12,189 nt of DNA. It comes from Rhizobiaceae bacterium (GTDB lineage Bacteria > Pseudomonadota > Alphaproteobacteria > Rhizobiales > Rhizobiaceae). Numbering within the stretch: position 1 is the first letter of the stretch; each line of letters opens with the position of its first letter. Positions 5,468 through 12,189 of the stretch are shown one piece after another. Both the position numbers and the translations under genes were made by a program. The notes below the pieces were generated by a model. The model did no database searches. It worked only from the letters and a program-made list of their open reading frames with translations, and was not told the origin of the DNA. The stretch spans positions 1-12,189 of the forward strand of contig JAKISV010000076.1 of the NCBI GenBank assembly GCA_021648425.1. Direction: 5' to 3'.

Positions 5468-6028
5468 ATGAAAAAGAAATCCAATTCATCATTAAAAACA
5501 CCCCGCCCCGACAAAGAAATTCATGCCGCGCCAATTTCCGCCGACGATGTTTCTCAGTTACAGAATATTACACTGCTGTTTTTTGCGTACCGTGACTTTA
5601 TCGGCGAAGCTGACCGTAAATTAAAGGAAATCGGCTTTGGGCGCGCGCATCATCGCGTTTTGTTTTTTGTCTGTCGCAAACCGGGCCTGACCGTTGCCCA
5701 ACTGCTGGATATACTTGGCATCACCAAACAAAGTTTGGCCCGAGTGCTGCGCCAAATGGTGTCAAAGGGGTATGTCGTCCAAAAAACCGGTCCATCCGAT
5801 CGCCGGCAACGTTTACTGTTTCCCACACAATCGGGGCGCGACCTTGTTCTCGTCTTATCACGGATGCAATCTGACCGTATCAAACATGCCCTGAAAATAT
5901 CCGGCATCAGGAATGACGCCCAGCTCTCGCAATTTTTAGACGCCATGATTGACCCGAAGGAACGGGAACGGATAAACTTCATGATGCCTTCGCCGCAGGA
6001 GGATAAGACAGGAATGAACAATGATTAA
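5468..6028 (+). CDS. petP: MarR-family transcriptional regulator (PetP-like)
   Basis: A winged-helix DNA-binding regulator of 186 residues from ATG 5468 (189 from the in-frame GTG at 5459). The HTH/wing region spans about residues 70-125: TVAQLLDILGITKQSLARVLRQMVSKG followed by the wing GPSDRRQRLLFPTQSG. Flanking helices give the usual dimer interface. It overlaps the response regulator start by 8 nt, implying translational coupling. In Rhodobacter capsulatus the petP-petR pair, a MarR protein plus an OmpR-type regulator, lies upstream of the cytochrome bc1 genes; the same pairing supports the name here, although no bc1 genes are in the window. Neither candidate start has a visible ribosome-binding site. 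Confidence 0.88.
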   Translation: MKKKSNSSLKTPRPDKEIHAAPISADDVSQLQNITLLFFAYRDFIGEADRKLKEIGFGRAHHRVLFFVCRKPGLTVAQLLDILGITKQSLARVLRQMVSKGYVVQKTGPSDRRQRLLFPTQSGRDLVLVLSRMQSDRIKHALKISGIRNDAQLSQFLDAMIDPKERERINFMMPSPQEDKTGMNND

Positions 6029-6728
6029 AAAACCAATTGTACCTGAGGATGATGCAGTCCATCTGCTGGTGGTTGACGATGATCGCCGCATTCGTGATCT
6101 GCTTTCGCGTTATCTTAGTGAAAACGGGTTTCGCGTTTCCCTCGCTGCCAATGCCAGTGATGCGCGCAACAAGCTTGATGGACTGGAATTTGATCTGGCC
6201 ATTGTCGATGTGATGATGCCGGGCGAATCCGGGTTGGATTTAACCCGTTCAATCCGTGACAGCAAAAGAGATGTGCCAATCCTGATGCTGACAGCCTTGG
6301 CTGACACAGAAAAGCGCGTTGAGGGGTTGGAGGCAGGCGCCGATGATTATCTGCCAAAGCCCTTTGAGCCACGCGAATTGCTGCTTAGAGTGAACAATAT
6401 TGTGCGCCGAACAGCCAAACCCCAGCAACCGCTTATCGAGCAGGTGAAATTTGGGCCATATCAGTTTTCAGTCAAAAAACGGCAGTTGAAAAAATCCGGT
6501 GAAAATATTCGCCTGACCGACCGCGAGCAGGAAATTATGGTAGCCTTTGCCAGCAGGCCCGGCGACACAGTCGCCCGCCATGAATTGCTTGGCAATGAAA
6601 TGGATGCAGGTGAGCGAAAAATTGATGTGCAAATCAATCGCCTGCGCAGAAAAATTGAAACCAACCCTTCCGATCCAAAATGGTTACAAACTGTACGCGG
6701 AATAGGTTATAAACTATGCGTCGACTAG
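6021..6728 (+). CDS. petR: OmpR-family response regulator (PetR-like)
   Basis: A two-component response regulator of 235 residues. The receiver domain (about 13-130) shows the acidic pocket Asp19-Asp21, the phospho-acceptor Asp63 in LAIVDVMMPG, Thr91 (MLTAL) and Lys113 (LPKPF). The C-terminal winged-helix (about 142-235) contains LTDREQEIM, the recognition region ERKIDVQINRLRRKIE and the wing LQTVRGIGYKL, typical of the OmpR/PhoB class. AGGA lies 7 nt before the ATG inside the MarR gene end. The downstream kinase is the obvious partner. R. capsulatus PetR, of similar length, was reported necessary for cytochrome bc1 expression; transferring that role here is inference. Confidence 0.93.
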   Translation: MIKKPIVPEDDAVHLLVVDDDRRIRDLLSRYLSENGFRVSLAANASDARNKLDGLEFDLAIVDVMMPGESGLDLTRSIRDSKRDVPILMLTALADTEKRVEGLEAGADDYLPKPFEPRELLLRVNNIVRRTAKPQQPLIEQVKFGPYQFSVKKRQLKKSGENIRLTDREQEIMVAFASRPGDTVARHELLGNEMDAGERKIDVQINRLRRKIETNPSDPKWLQTVRGIGYKLCVD

Positions 6729-6779
6729 GCCTGTTGAATATCATGGCTGTGATTTTATAAAAAACAGGACAAATCAATA

Positions 6780-8198
6780 GTGGTCACTGAAGATTCCCCC
6801 ACTCAACCCAAAACAACCAGAACATGGTTTAAGAATGCCCTGCGTCGCGGCCCTTTGCGTGTGGTTTCACATTGGGTGTCCAAAAAAATGCCAAAGGGCC
6901 TTTATGCCCGCTCCCTGATTGCCATCATTGCACCGATGGTTTTGCTGCAGTCAGTGATTGCCTTCGTTTTCATGGAACGCCATTGGCAGGCGGTGACTGA
7001 ACGCCTGTCACGCGCAGTTGTTGCTGACATATCAGCAATAATTGACGTGATAGAAACCTATCCCCAGGACGAGGAATTTGAAACTATTTCGCGAATAGCT
7101 CGCGAAAAACTGAATTTAAATGCGACAGTTCTACCCCCTGATCCATTCCCGCCTGCCACATCAAAACCGTTCTTCTCAATTCTGGATGAAGTACTGCGTT
7201 ATGAAATTACCCGCCAGATTGCCCGGCCTTTCTGGATCGATACTGTGGGCGATTCTAAACTGCTTGAAATCCGTATAAGGCTGGATAAACCAGATAAAGT
7301 ATTGCGAATTTTTGCCCGGCGCAACCAGGCTTACGCATCCAATTCTCAAATATTTCTGGTATGGATGGTAGCCACCTCCCTTGTGCTGATTTTTATTTCC
7401 ATCCTGTTTCTGCGCAATCAGATACGCCCTATCCAGCAATTGGCCAAAGCTGCCGAACTTTTTGGTAAAGGTCGCCATACATCTGAAAGGTTTCGCCTTC
7501 GCGGCGCAACTGAAGTGCGCCAGGCCAGCCAGGCATTCCTGCAAATGCGTGACCGAATCGAACGCCAGATGGAGCAGCGCACCGCCATGTTGAACGGTGT
7601 CAGCCATGATTTACGCACCATATTAACACGCTTCAAACTGCAACTGGCCCTTGGTGAAGAAACCGAAGAAACCCGTGAACTGCAAAACGATGTAGAAGAA
7701 ATGCAAAAAATGTTGCAGGGCTATATGGATTTTGCCAAAGGTGCCAGCGGTGAGGGCGATGAAGAAATAGCCACGGTCGACGTCTGCGCAGCGCTTTCAC
7801 GCCATCAAAATGAAGCAGGTCTGCGCGGCAAAAATTTCGTACTTGATTGCAATCCGGAATTTACAATCCGTGCCAGGCCCAGCGCCTTTTCAAGATTAGT
7901 AGCCAATGTCATCACCAACGCTTTTCGCCACTCGGAAAATATTTCAATCAATGTCAGGTCCAGTGATCACCGCCTGTCAATCGTCATTGATGATGATGGT
8001 CCAGGAATTCCACTCAACCGGCGCGAAGACGTTTTTAAACCGTTTGTTCGTCTCGATGAAGCGAGAAACCAGGACGAGGGCGGCACTGGTCTTGGCCTTT
8101 CCATCGCCCGCGACATCGCCCACAATCATGGCGGAGATATCAATCTTCACGACAGTCCGATGGGCGGTCTGAGGGTGGTCATCACCCTACCCAATTAA
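6780..8198 (+). CDS. EnvZ-type sensor histidine kinase
   Basis: A 472-residue membrane kinase starting at GTG 6780, with AGGA 10 nt upstream. Order: basic cytoplasmic N-terminus (1-42), TM1 (about 43-65), a ~125-residue periplasmic sensor (66-189), TM2 (190-211), HAMP (212-265), HisKA with phospho-acceptor His276 in GVSHDLRTILTRFKLQLAL, and HATPase with N-box VITNAFRHS (Asn380), G1 IDDDGPGIP (403-411), F-box FKPFVR and G2 GGTGLGLS (434-441). The residue after HDLRT is Ile instead of the usual Pro. It lies 51 nt behind petR and is presumably its cognate kinase; the stimulus is not visible. Its stop codon overlaps that of the convergent csaA gene. Confidence 0.94.
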   Translation: MVTEDSPTQPKTTRTWFKNALRRGPLRVVSHWVSKKMPKGLYARSLIAIIAPMVLLQSVIAFVFMERHWQAVTERLSRAVVADISAIIDVIETYPQDEEFETISRIAREKLNLNATVLPPDPFPPATSKPFFSILDEVLRYEITRQIARPFWIDTVGDSKLLEIRIRLDKPDKVLRIFARRNQAYASNSQIFLVWMVATSLVLIFISILFLRNQIRPIQQLAKAAELFGKGRHTSERFRLRGATEVRQASQAFLQMRDRIERQMEQRTAMLNGVSHDLRTILTRFKLQLALGEETEETRELQNDVEEMQKMLQGYMDFAKGASGEGDEEIATVDVCAALSRHQNEAGLRGKNFVLDCNPEFTIRARPSAFSRLVANVITNAFRHSENISINVRSSDHRLSIVIDDDGPGIPLNRREDVFKPFVRLDEARNQDEGGTGLGLSIARDIAHNHGGDINLHDSPMGGLRVVITLPN

Positions 8199-8548
8199 TG
8201 CAGCCGCCCGCCATTGGGCACATTGATATCAACACCGGCCAGAACCACCGCACCATTTTTATCATTAAACCCCAAGGTTAAAACCTGCGAGCGAACCGGA
8301 CCAATCTGTCGGGGAGGGAAATTTACCACTGCCAATACCTGTCGGCCGACAAGCGCCTCAGGTTGATAATGTTCAGTAATCTGCGCCGAGGTTTTTTTGA
8401 TGCCAATTTCATCACCAAAATCAATCTGCAGAATATATGCAGGCTTACGCGCTTCAGGAAAATCTTTAGCTTCAATAATTGTTCCCACGCGACTATCAAT
8501 TTTCAGGAATTCATCAATAGAAATTGTGCCCTCGTCAACTTGCCCCAT
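8195..8548 (-). CDS. csaA: CsaA-family tRNA-binding-domain protein
   Basis: A 117-residue OB-fold protein of the tRNA-binding domain family (EMAP-II/Arc1p-like). CsaA is described as a dimeric chaperone-like protein able to bind tRNA or unfolded preproteins. Family pattern: ISIDEFLKIDSRVGTIIEA, PEARKPAYILQIDFG, the strongly conserved IGIKKTSAQIT (48-58), and VVNFPPRQIGPVRSQVLTLGF (74-94). ATG 8548 is preceded by GGGAGAG at good spacing and matches the usual ~110-residue length; an alternative ATG at 8569 overlaps the proC stop codon and would add seven residues. It is the last gene of the ybjN-type/proC/csaA cluster and overlaps the kinase gene tail by 4 nt. Confidence 0.93.
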   Translation of the reverse strand: MGQVDEGTISIDEFLKIDSRVGTIIEAKDFPEARKPAYILQIDFGDEIGIKKTSAQITEHYQPEALVGRQVLAVVNFPPRQIGPVRSQVLTLGFNDKNGAVVLAGVDINVPNGGRLH

Positions 8549-8561
8549 ACCGCTCTCCCGT

Positions 8562-9383
8562 TCAATCATCGCGTGACAGTTCGCGCGAACGCTTCGCCGC
8601 CTCATCAACCGCCTTTTTCATCAATTCCCCAAAACCACCCTCGCCCATCAGAACAGATAATGCCGCCTTGGTGGTGCCCCCTGGTGAAGTTACATTTTCA
8701 CGCAAGGTGGAAGGTGAGAGCTTTGAACGCATCATCAATTCCCCCGCACCCGCAACCGTTTCCAAGGCTAGCCTGCGACCAAGCTTTTCAGGTAAGCCGG
8801 CACTAATTGCCGCATCGCCTAAAGCTTCCACCAGCAAAAACGCATAAGCGGGACCTGAACCTGAAACGGCTGTCACCGCATCAATCAGCGCCTCATCCTC
8901 AACCCATTCCACACTGCCAATCGTTTCAAGCAGCAAGGTCGTTTGTTGTTTTTGATCGCCGCTGACTTTGTCATTGGCGCAAGCCACAGAGATCCCGCGT
9001 TGAATAAGCGCCGGTGTATTCGACATCGCGCGCACAATTGCACCAACCCCAAGATGTTCTGAAATAAAGGATACAGTTTTGCCCGCAGCTACAGATATCG
9101 TCACCGTATTTTCGCTGGCCAGATGCCTCACCGAGTGCAGCACTTCCCCCATCACCTGCGGCTTCACCGCAATAACCAGCACATCGGCAGACGCAATACC
9201 ATCGGCGTTGAATTGATGATTTATACCTTTTTCAGCAATCAATTGTGACATAGCCTGAACAGGACCCGGATCAACAATGGTAATCTGCGAAACCGGCACA
9301 CCATTGGCCAGCCAACCGCCAATCAGCGCGCCACCCATGTTGCCCGCACCAACAAGAATTACTGAAATATCATTCAGGCCCAT
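8562..9383 (-). CDS. proC: Pyrroline-5-carboxylate reductase
   Basis: Catalyses the last step of proline synthesis, NAD(P)H-dependent reduction of 1-pyrroline-5-carboxylate. The 273 residues match the family. Visible: Rossmann motif VGAGNMGGA (11-19), VIAVKPQ (70-76), a MSNTPA segment (120-125, MPNTP in most homologues), AVSGSGPAYAF (172-182) and the C-terminal signature around LRENVTSPGGTT (227-238), which forms the active-site dimer region. No strong ribosome-binding site precedes the ATG. The ybjN-type gene ends 31 nt upstream and csaA begins at the proC stop, so the three are probably one operon. Confidence 0.97.
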   Translation of the reverse strand: MGLNDISVILVGAGNMGGALIGGWLANGVPVSQITIVDPGPVQAMSQLIAEKGINHQFNADGIASADVLVIAVKPQVMGEVLHSVRHLASENTVTISVAAGKTVSFISEHLGVGAIVRAMSNTPALIQRGISVACANDKVSGDQKQQTTLLLETIGSVEWVEDEALIDAVTAVSGSGPAYAFLLVEALGDAAISAGLPEKLGRRLALETVAGAGELMMRSKLSPSTLRENVTSPGGTTKAALSVLMGEGGFGELMKKAVDEAAKRSRELSRDD

Positions 9384-9414
9384 TTCAAATCTGCCAACAA
9401 TTTTACTTGCTCAA

Positions 9415-9915
9415 TCAGGCGTTACCCTGAGTTTCAAACAGTGCACTTTCCAGCGCTTCTTTTGCACTATAACCTGCCCATACCACAAGCTGAAATGCCT
9501 GATAATAACGCTCGCAGGCTTCCAGCCCACTGGACAACTGGCATTCCAACTGCTTGCCGGTCGGCTCCGCACCGCCATTCAACAGCAGCGCCTGGCGATA
9601 CATCACCGAACCTTCTTTCAACCAGATATCAAAATGACCAATCAGTAATTGTTCATTGATTAAGGACAACAGTTTGGTAGCTTCACCATTGCGTTCATCG
9701 GGCATTTTCAAATCAAATGCACAGGAAAAATGCAGCGCTTCAAAATCTTCCATCCAGCAAAACGACACATGATATATCGCCCACATGCCAGTCACAGCGA
9801 TGGAAATCTCGTCTTCTCCATCCCTGCTGAAAGCCCAGTCGTTAAGCGATGCCACCTGCTCAACCATGTCGAGCGGGTTAATCTGTCGTTCAAACTCAGC
9901 CTCGTGCAGGCTCAT
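9415..9915 (-). CDS. YbjN-domain protein of unknown function
   Basis: A 166-residue soluble protein resembling the YbjN family (PF10722). It has an N-terminal alpha/beta region with NPLDMVEQVASLNDWAFSRDGEDEISIAV and WAIYHVSFCWMEDFEALHFSCAF, then ATKLLSLINEQLLIGHFDIWLKEG, a pattern typical of this type-III-chaperone-like fold. Start 9915 is preceded by GGGGA at close spacing; the ATG at 9927 (GGGG, 7 nt away) is almost equally good. E. coli YbjN has been linked to stress and motility phenotypes, but the role here is unknown. It leads the proC-csaA cluster and its promoter must lie in the ~300-bp region to the right. Confidence 0.85.
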   Translation of the reverse strand: MSLHEAEFERQINPLDMVEQVASLNDWAFSRDGEDEISIAVTGMWAIYHVSFCWMEDFEALHFSCAFDLKMPDERNGEATKLLSLINEQLLIGHFDIWLKEGSVMYRQALLLNGGAEPTGKQLECQLSSGLEACERYYQAFQLVVWAGYSAKEALESALFETQGNA

Positions 9916-10010
9916 TATATTCCCCATAAAATTACCCCGTCACTGCCCGGTTATCAGTCGGACAAGGTTTGGTTTCTCGAACCAGTTCTCAGGTCCGCCG
10001 CGTATCTCAC

Positions 10011-10198
10011 GAATCAACGTGTGAATTCACTCTATAGCGCCAAACCCGTGAAAAAAGCCCAATTCGCAAATTTGCCAATCGAATCTGTGGATGGAGGTTG
10101 AATCAGAAGATTCACACATTTGCCTAAAGGATTCTGTCAAAAGCATAAAATCACTCTGGCCAGCCTGTGCATAAGTTCGCAAATATTTTTGTGAATAA
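10011..10198. promoter_or_regulatory. Cluster of GANTC sites and DnaA-box-like sequences
   Basis: The ~300-bp gene-free region 9928-10228 upstream of the ybjN-type gene contains five GANTC sites: 10011-10015, 10081-10085, 10100-10104, 10109-10113 and 10130-10134. GAATC at 10100 and GATTC at 10109 also form a small inverted repeat. Two sequences match the DnaA box TTATNCACA on the minus strand: TGTGCATAA (10166-10174) and TGTGAATAA (10190-10198); a weaker one is TGTGGATGG (10086-10094). A 10-bp palindrome GTGAATTCAC is at 10021-10030. GANTC is the target of the cell-cycle methylase CcrM in alphaproteobacteria. The cluster could be a DnaA/CcrM-controlled promoter, or part of an origin; neither is shown. 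Confidence 0.4.
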
Positions 10199-10199
10199 T

Positions 10200-10218
10200 C
10201 GCTGATTTCCCATCAGCG
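10200..10218 (-). terminator. Candidate terminator of the ubiK-like gene
   Basis: CGCTGAT (10200-10206) and ATCAGCG (10212-10218) form a perfect 7-bp stem with a 5-nt loop, just after the ubiK-like stop codon. On the minus strand it is followed by ATTATT, an imperfect T-run, so termination efficiency is uncertain. Confidence 0.55.
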
Positions 10219-10228
10219 CGCGGCATTA

Positions 10229-10501
10229 TTATTTCTTACCGGCTTTTTGCAACGCAGCCAGGCGTTTTTTCATCGCATTAAGTTCCTTGCGAAGCGCTTC
10301 ATTTTCTTCCCGCGCCCGTGAGGCCATCTCGCGCACAACGTCAAATTCTTCGCGTTTCACCAAATCCATATTGGCCAGAAATCCTTCCGCCTGCGCACGA
10401 AAAGCTGTCTCCGCCTCGCGCTTAATACCCTGAGCAACACCCGCCCCATCGGTCATCAATTTGGCGAGTTCATCAAATATACGGCTGGGTCCCTGATTCA
10501 C
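10229..10501 (-). CDS. ubiK: Accessory factor UbiK family protein (BMFP/YqiC)
   Basis: A 90-residue helical protein of the BMFP/YqiC family (PF04380). In E. coli, UbiK assists aerobic ubiquinone biosynthesis by interacting with UbiJ and lipids. The product shows an N-terminal amphipathic helix (SRIFDELAKLMTDGAGVA), a central AETAFRAQAEGFLANMDLVKREEFDVV segment characteristic of the family, and a C-terminal coiled coil (about 56-86) ending in basic KAGKK. The start is GTG 10501 with GGGA about 9 nt upstream. It is divergent from lgt across a 110-bp intergenic region. Family assignment is confident; the ubiquinone role is transferred from E. coli. Confidence 0.88.
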   Translation of the reverse strand: MNQGPSRIFDELAKLMTDGAGVAQGIKREAETAFRAQAEGFLANMDLVKREEFDVVREMASRAREENEALRKELNAMKKRLAALQKAGKK

Positions 10502-10611
10502 TTTAATTTGTCCCTGGTTGAATTAACGAAGTAGCTTCATCGAAACTTACCTGTTATTTAGGCGCAACCTGCAACTGATTCAATGATTTTCTCAAAGGCA
10601 AACGACCTAAA

Positions 10612-11442
10612 ATGGACCGCACCGTACAACTAGCCCAACTGGCTTTCCCCAATATTGACCCCGTTGCCCTTCGATTGGGCCCCTTGGATATTCACTGGTA
10701 TGGCGTTGGCTATGTCGTTGGCATCCTGTTTGCCTGGTGGTATTCACGCAAGCTGGTTTCCGACTCCCGTCTATGGGGCGGCAAGCAAGCACCGATCAAA
10801 GCCGACGACCTCGATGATTTTTTAACCTGGGCTGTAATTGGCATTATCGTTGGCGGACGAATGGGCTACGTGTTTTTCTACGACTTTGCTACCTTCATGC
10901 AAAACCCGCTTAGCATTTTTGCCGTGTGGAGCGGCGGCATGAGTTTCCATGGCGGCCTGCTTGGCGTGTTTATTGCCATGCTGATATTTGCACGCAGGCG
11001 CGGCTTTTCTCCATTCAGCCTGTTTGATGTCATTGCCGCTTCTGTCCCCATCGGCATTATGACCGTACGCATTACTAACTTTATCAATGCGGAACTTTAT
11101 GGCAAACCAACCGACCTGCCCTGGGCATTTGTTTTCCCCGGCGGCGGCCCTGAACCGCGCCACCCAAGCCAGCTTTATGAAGCCGCCCTTGAGGGCCTCA
11201 TCATGTTTTTCATTCTGCGCGTGCTTACCCACAATTTCAAAAAACTGCCGCAACCGGGTTTTGTCGCCGGTGCCTTCGTGCTGTGGTATGCCATTAGTCG
11301 CATCATGATCGAATTCGTACGCCTGCCCGATGCGCAGATTGGCTATCTTTTCGGTAGTTGGCTCACCATGGGCATGGTGCTGTCGCTGCCCATGGCGCTG
11401 GTAGGCATCTGGGCAATCGCCACTTCTCAAAAGCGTGCATGA
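10612..11442 (+). CDS. lgt: Prolipoprotein diacylglyceryl transferase
   Basis: Lgt transfers the diacylglyceryl group of phosphatidylglycerol to the lipobox cysteine of prolipoproteins, the first step of lipoprotein maturation in the inner membrane. The 276-residue protein has about seven hydrophobic segments. Key motifs: FPNIDPVALRLGPLDIHWYG (12-31), GGRMGYV (81-87), the SFHGGLLG catalytic segment with His113, the Lgt signature with Arg153 and NFINAELYG (156-164), RHPSQLYEA (183-191), and Tyr226/Arg230 in WYAISR before EFVRLPDAQ. Arg153 is preceded by Val where many homologues have Gly. No strong ribosome-binding site precedes ATG 10612. The stop overlaps the start of the next gene as ATGA. 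Confidence 0.97.
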   Translation: MDRTVQLAQLAFPNIDPVALRLGPLDIHWYGVGYVVGILFAWWYSRKLVSDSRLWGGKQAPIKADDLDDFLTWAVIGIIVGGRMGYVFFYDFATFMQNPLSIFAVWSGGMSFHGGLLGVFIAMLIFARRRGFSPFSLFDVIAASVPIGIMTVRITNFINAELYGKPTDLPWAFVFPGGGPEPRHPSQLYEAALEGLIMFFILRVLTHNFKKLPQPGFVAGAFVLWYAISRIMIEFVRLPDAQIGYLFGSWLTMGMVLSLPMALVGIWAIATSQKRA

Positions 11443-12189
11443 CAAATCTACTCAAGCAGAAAATAAAACAAATTATTGCTGCCACCGGCCCGCTCACCAT
11501 CGCTGAATATATGCACCTGTGCCACGCCGACCCCGAGCACGGCTATTATGCCTCCACCAACCCGGTTGGTAAAAAAGGCGACTTCATCACCGCCCCGGAA
11601 ATCAGCCAGATGTTTGGTGAGCTGATCGCCGTGTGGTGCATGCAGACCTGGCAGAATATCGGCAGCCCCAACCCGGTGCAGATCGCCGAACTTGGCCCCG
11701 GTCGCGGCACCCTGATGCACGATTTCCTGCGCGCCGCAAAATCAAACCCGCAATTTTCCAAAGCCATAAAAATCAAACTCGTTGAGACCAGCCCCAGCCT
11801 CACCAAAGAACAAAAAACAACGCTGGCAGCCGATGCCGACAATATCGAGTGGCTCACCACAATCGACCAGCTAAACCCACTCCCCACCATCTTCATCGCC
11901 AACGAATTTCTCGACGCCCTCCCCTTTCGCCAGTTTGTCAAAACAAAAGGAAGTTGGCTGGAACATTGCATTGGCATCGATGAGAATAATGAGTTGTCCT
12001 TCGTCCTGAGCCCCACCGGCATCGACCTGCAACGGTTGCCACCGGGCCACGAAACCCAACCCGAAGGCACAATCTTCGAAACCGCCCCACCCCGCGAAGC
12101 CATCACCGCCAATGTTGCTGACCACATCAAAACAAATAGCGGCGCAGCATTGTTCATCGACTACGGCCACAAAACCTCCGCCTTCGGCA
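11439..12189 (+). CDS. MidA-family SAM-dependent methyltransferase (partial, cut by window end)
   Basis: The first 250 codons of a MidA/NDUFAF7-type methyltransferase (PF02636); no stop is reached. NDUFAF7 in mitochondria methylates an arginine of a complex I subunit and is needed for complex I assembly; bacterial members are presumed related. Visible: an N-terminal IAEYMHLCHADPEHGYY segment, KKGDFITAPEISQMFGEL (45-62), the SAM-binding motif AELGPGRGTLM (83-93), an acidic VETSPSL strand, ANEFLDALPFRQF (154-166) and the late ALFIDYGH (237-244). The start ATG overlaps the lgt stop (ATGA), so translation is coupled to lgt. GC-rich third positions are more pronounced than in petP. Full-length members have roughly 350 residues. 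Confidence 0.92.
   Translation, partial: MTNLLKQKIKQIIAATGPLTIAEYMHLCHADPEHGYYASTNPVGKKGDFITAPEISQMFGELIAVWCMQTWQNIGSPNPVQIAELGPGRGTLMHDFLRAAKSNPQFSKAIKIKLVETSPSLTKEQKTTLAADADNIEWLTTIDQLNPLPTIFIANEFLDALPFRQFVKTKGSWLEHCIGIDENNELSFVLSPTGIDLQRLPPGHETQPEGTIFETAPPREAITANVADHIKTNSGAALFIDYGHKTSAFG

Noticed and set aside
6730..6768. CCTGTT...AACAGG inverted repeat between petR and the kinase gene, which would cover the kinase ribosome-binding site
   Set aside because: Only 6 bp of stem with a 27-nt loop; too weak to claim as regulatory.
10822..11445. 207-codon minus-strand open frame opposite lgt
   Set aside because: Low-complexity His/Lys/Gly-rich product; lgt on the other strand carries all family motifs.
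11546..12157. 203-codon minus-strand open frame opposite the MidA-family gene
   Set aside because: The + strand frame contains the methyltransferase motifs and is coupled to lgt; the reverse frame shows no domain.

Overview
The window looks like an ordinary stretch of an alphaproteobacterial chromosome, most likely Hyphomicrobiales (Rhizobiales) or a close relative. The evidence is the set and order of genes: ybjN-type gene, proC and csaA on one strand, then a ubiK-like gene divergent from lgt, and lgt overlapping a MidA-family methyltransferase gene. A PetP/PetR-like MarR/response-regulator pair followed by a histidine kinase, next to ilvE, and a glycine-rich 'MEAIIPLIIQ' small protein point the same way. 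Base composition looks near balanced by eye, low for that order. The taxonomy is inferred from gene families and remembered gene order, not from a search.

Layout. Positions 1-428 hold no convincing gene. They carry a palindromic GC-rich repeat, a ~220-bp hairpin-rich block bounded by a 13-bp inverted repeat, and three 13-bp tandem units. Two small + strand genes follow: a Cys-rich hypothetical (429-794) and a dodecin (833-1036). A terminator usable on both strands separates dodecin from a convergent PAP2-family membrane protein gene (1127-2215). Next come a long intergenic region with short repeats, a cold-shock protein gene (2636-2851) with three hairpins in its leader, its terminator, and a strongly structured gene-free stretch that may be a small RNA (about 3005-3134). 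Three minus-strand genes follow: an MBL-fold hydrolase, a glycine-rich small protein and the branched-chain aminotransferase ilvE.

Divergent from ilvE is a three-gene regulatory unit: MarR regulator (petP-like), OmpR-type response regulator (petR-like, overlapping by 8 nt) and an EnvZ-type histidine kinase. In Rhodobacter capsulatus PetR was described as needed for cytochrome bc1 expression; that role here is inference. The kinase gene ends tail-to-tail, with a 4-nt overlap, against csaA, the last gene of a minus-strand ybjN-type/proC/csaA cluster. The ~300-bp intergenic region upstream of that cluster is unusually rich in GANTC (CcrM) sites and contains two consensus DnaA boxes. To its right are ubiK (minus) and lgt plus a MidA-family gene (plus, cut by the window end).

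Functionally the region is mainly core metabolism and envelope biogenesis: amino-acid metabolism (IlvE, ProC), lipoprotein maturation (Lgt), ubiquinone and complex I accessory functions (UbiK, MidA-like), flavin buffering (dodecin) and signalling. I found no phage, insertion sequence with transposase, CRISPR array, toxin or defence locus. The observations most worth a second look are non-coding: the DnaA/GANTC cluster, the structured 3.0-3.13 kb region, and the repeat block at the left end.
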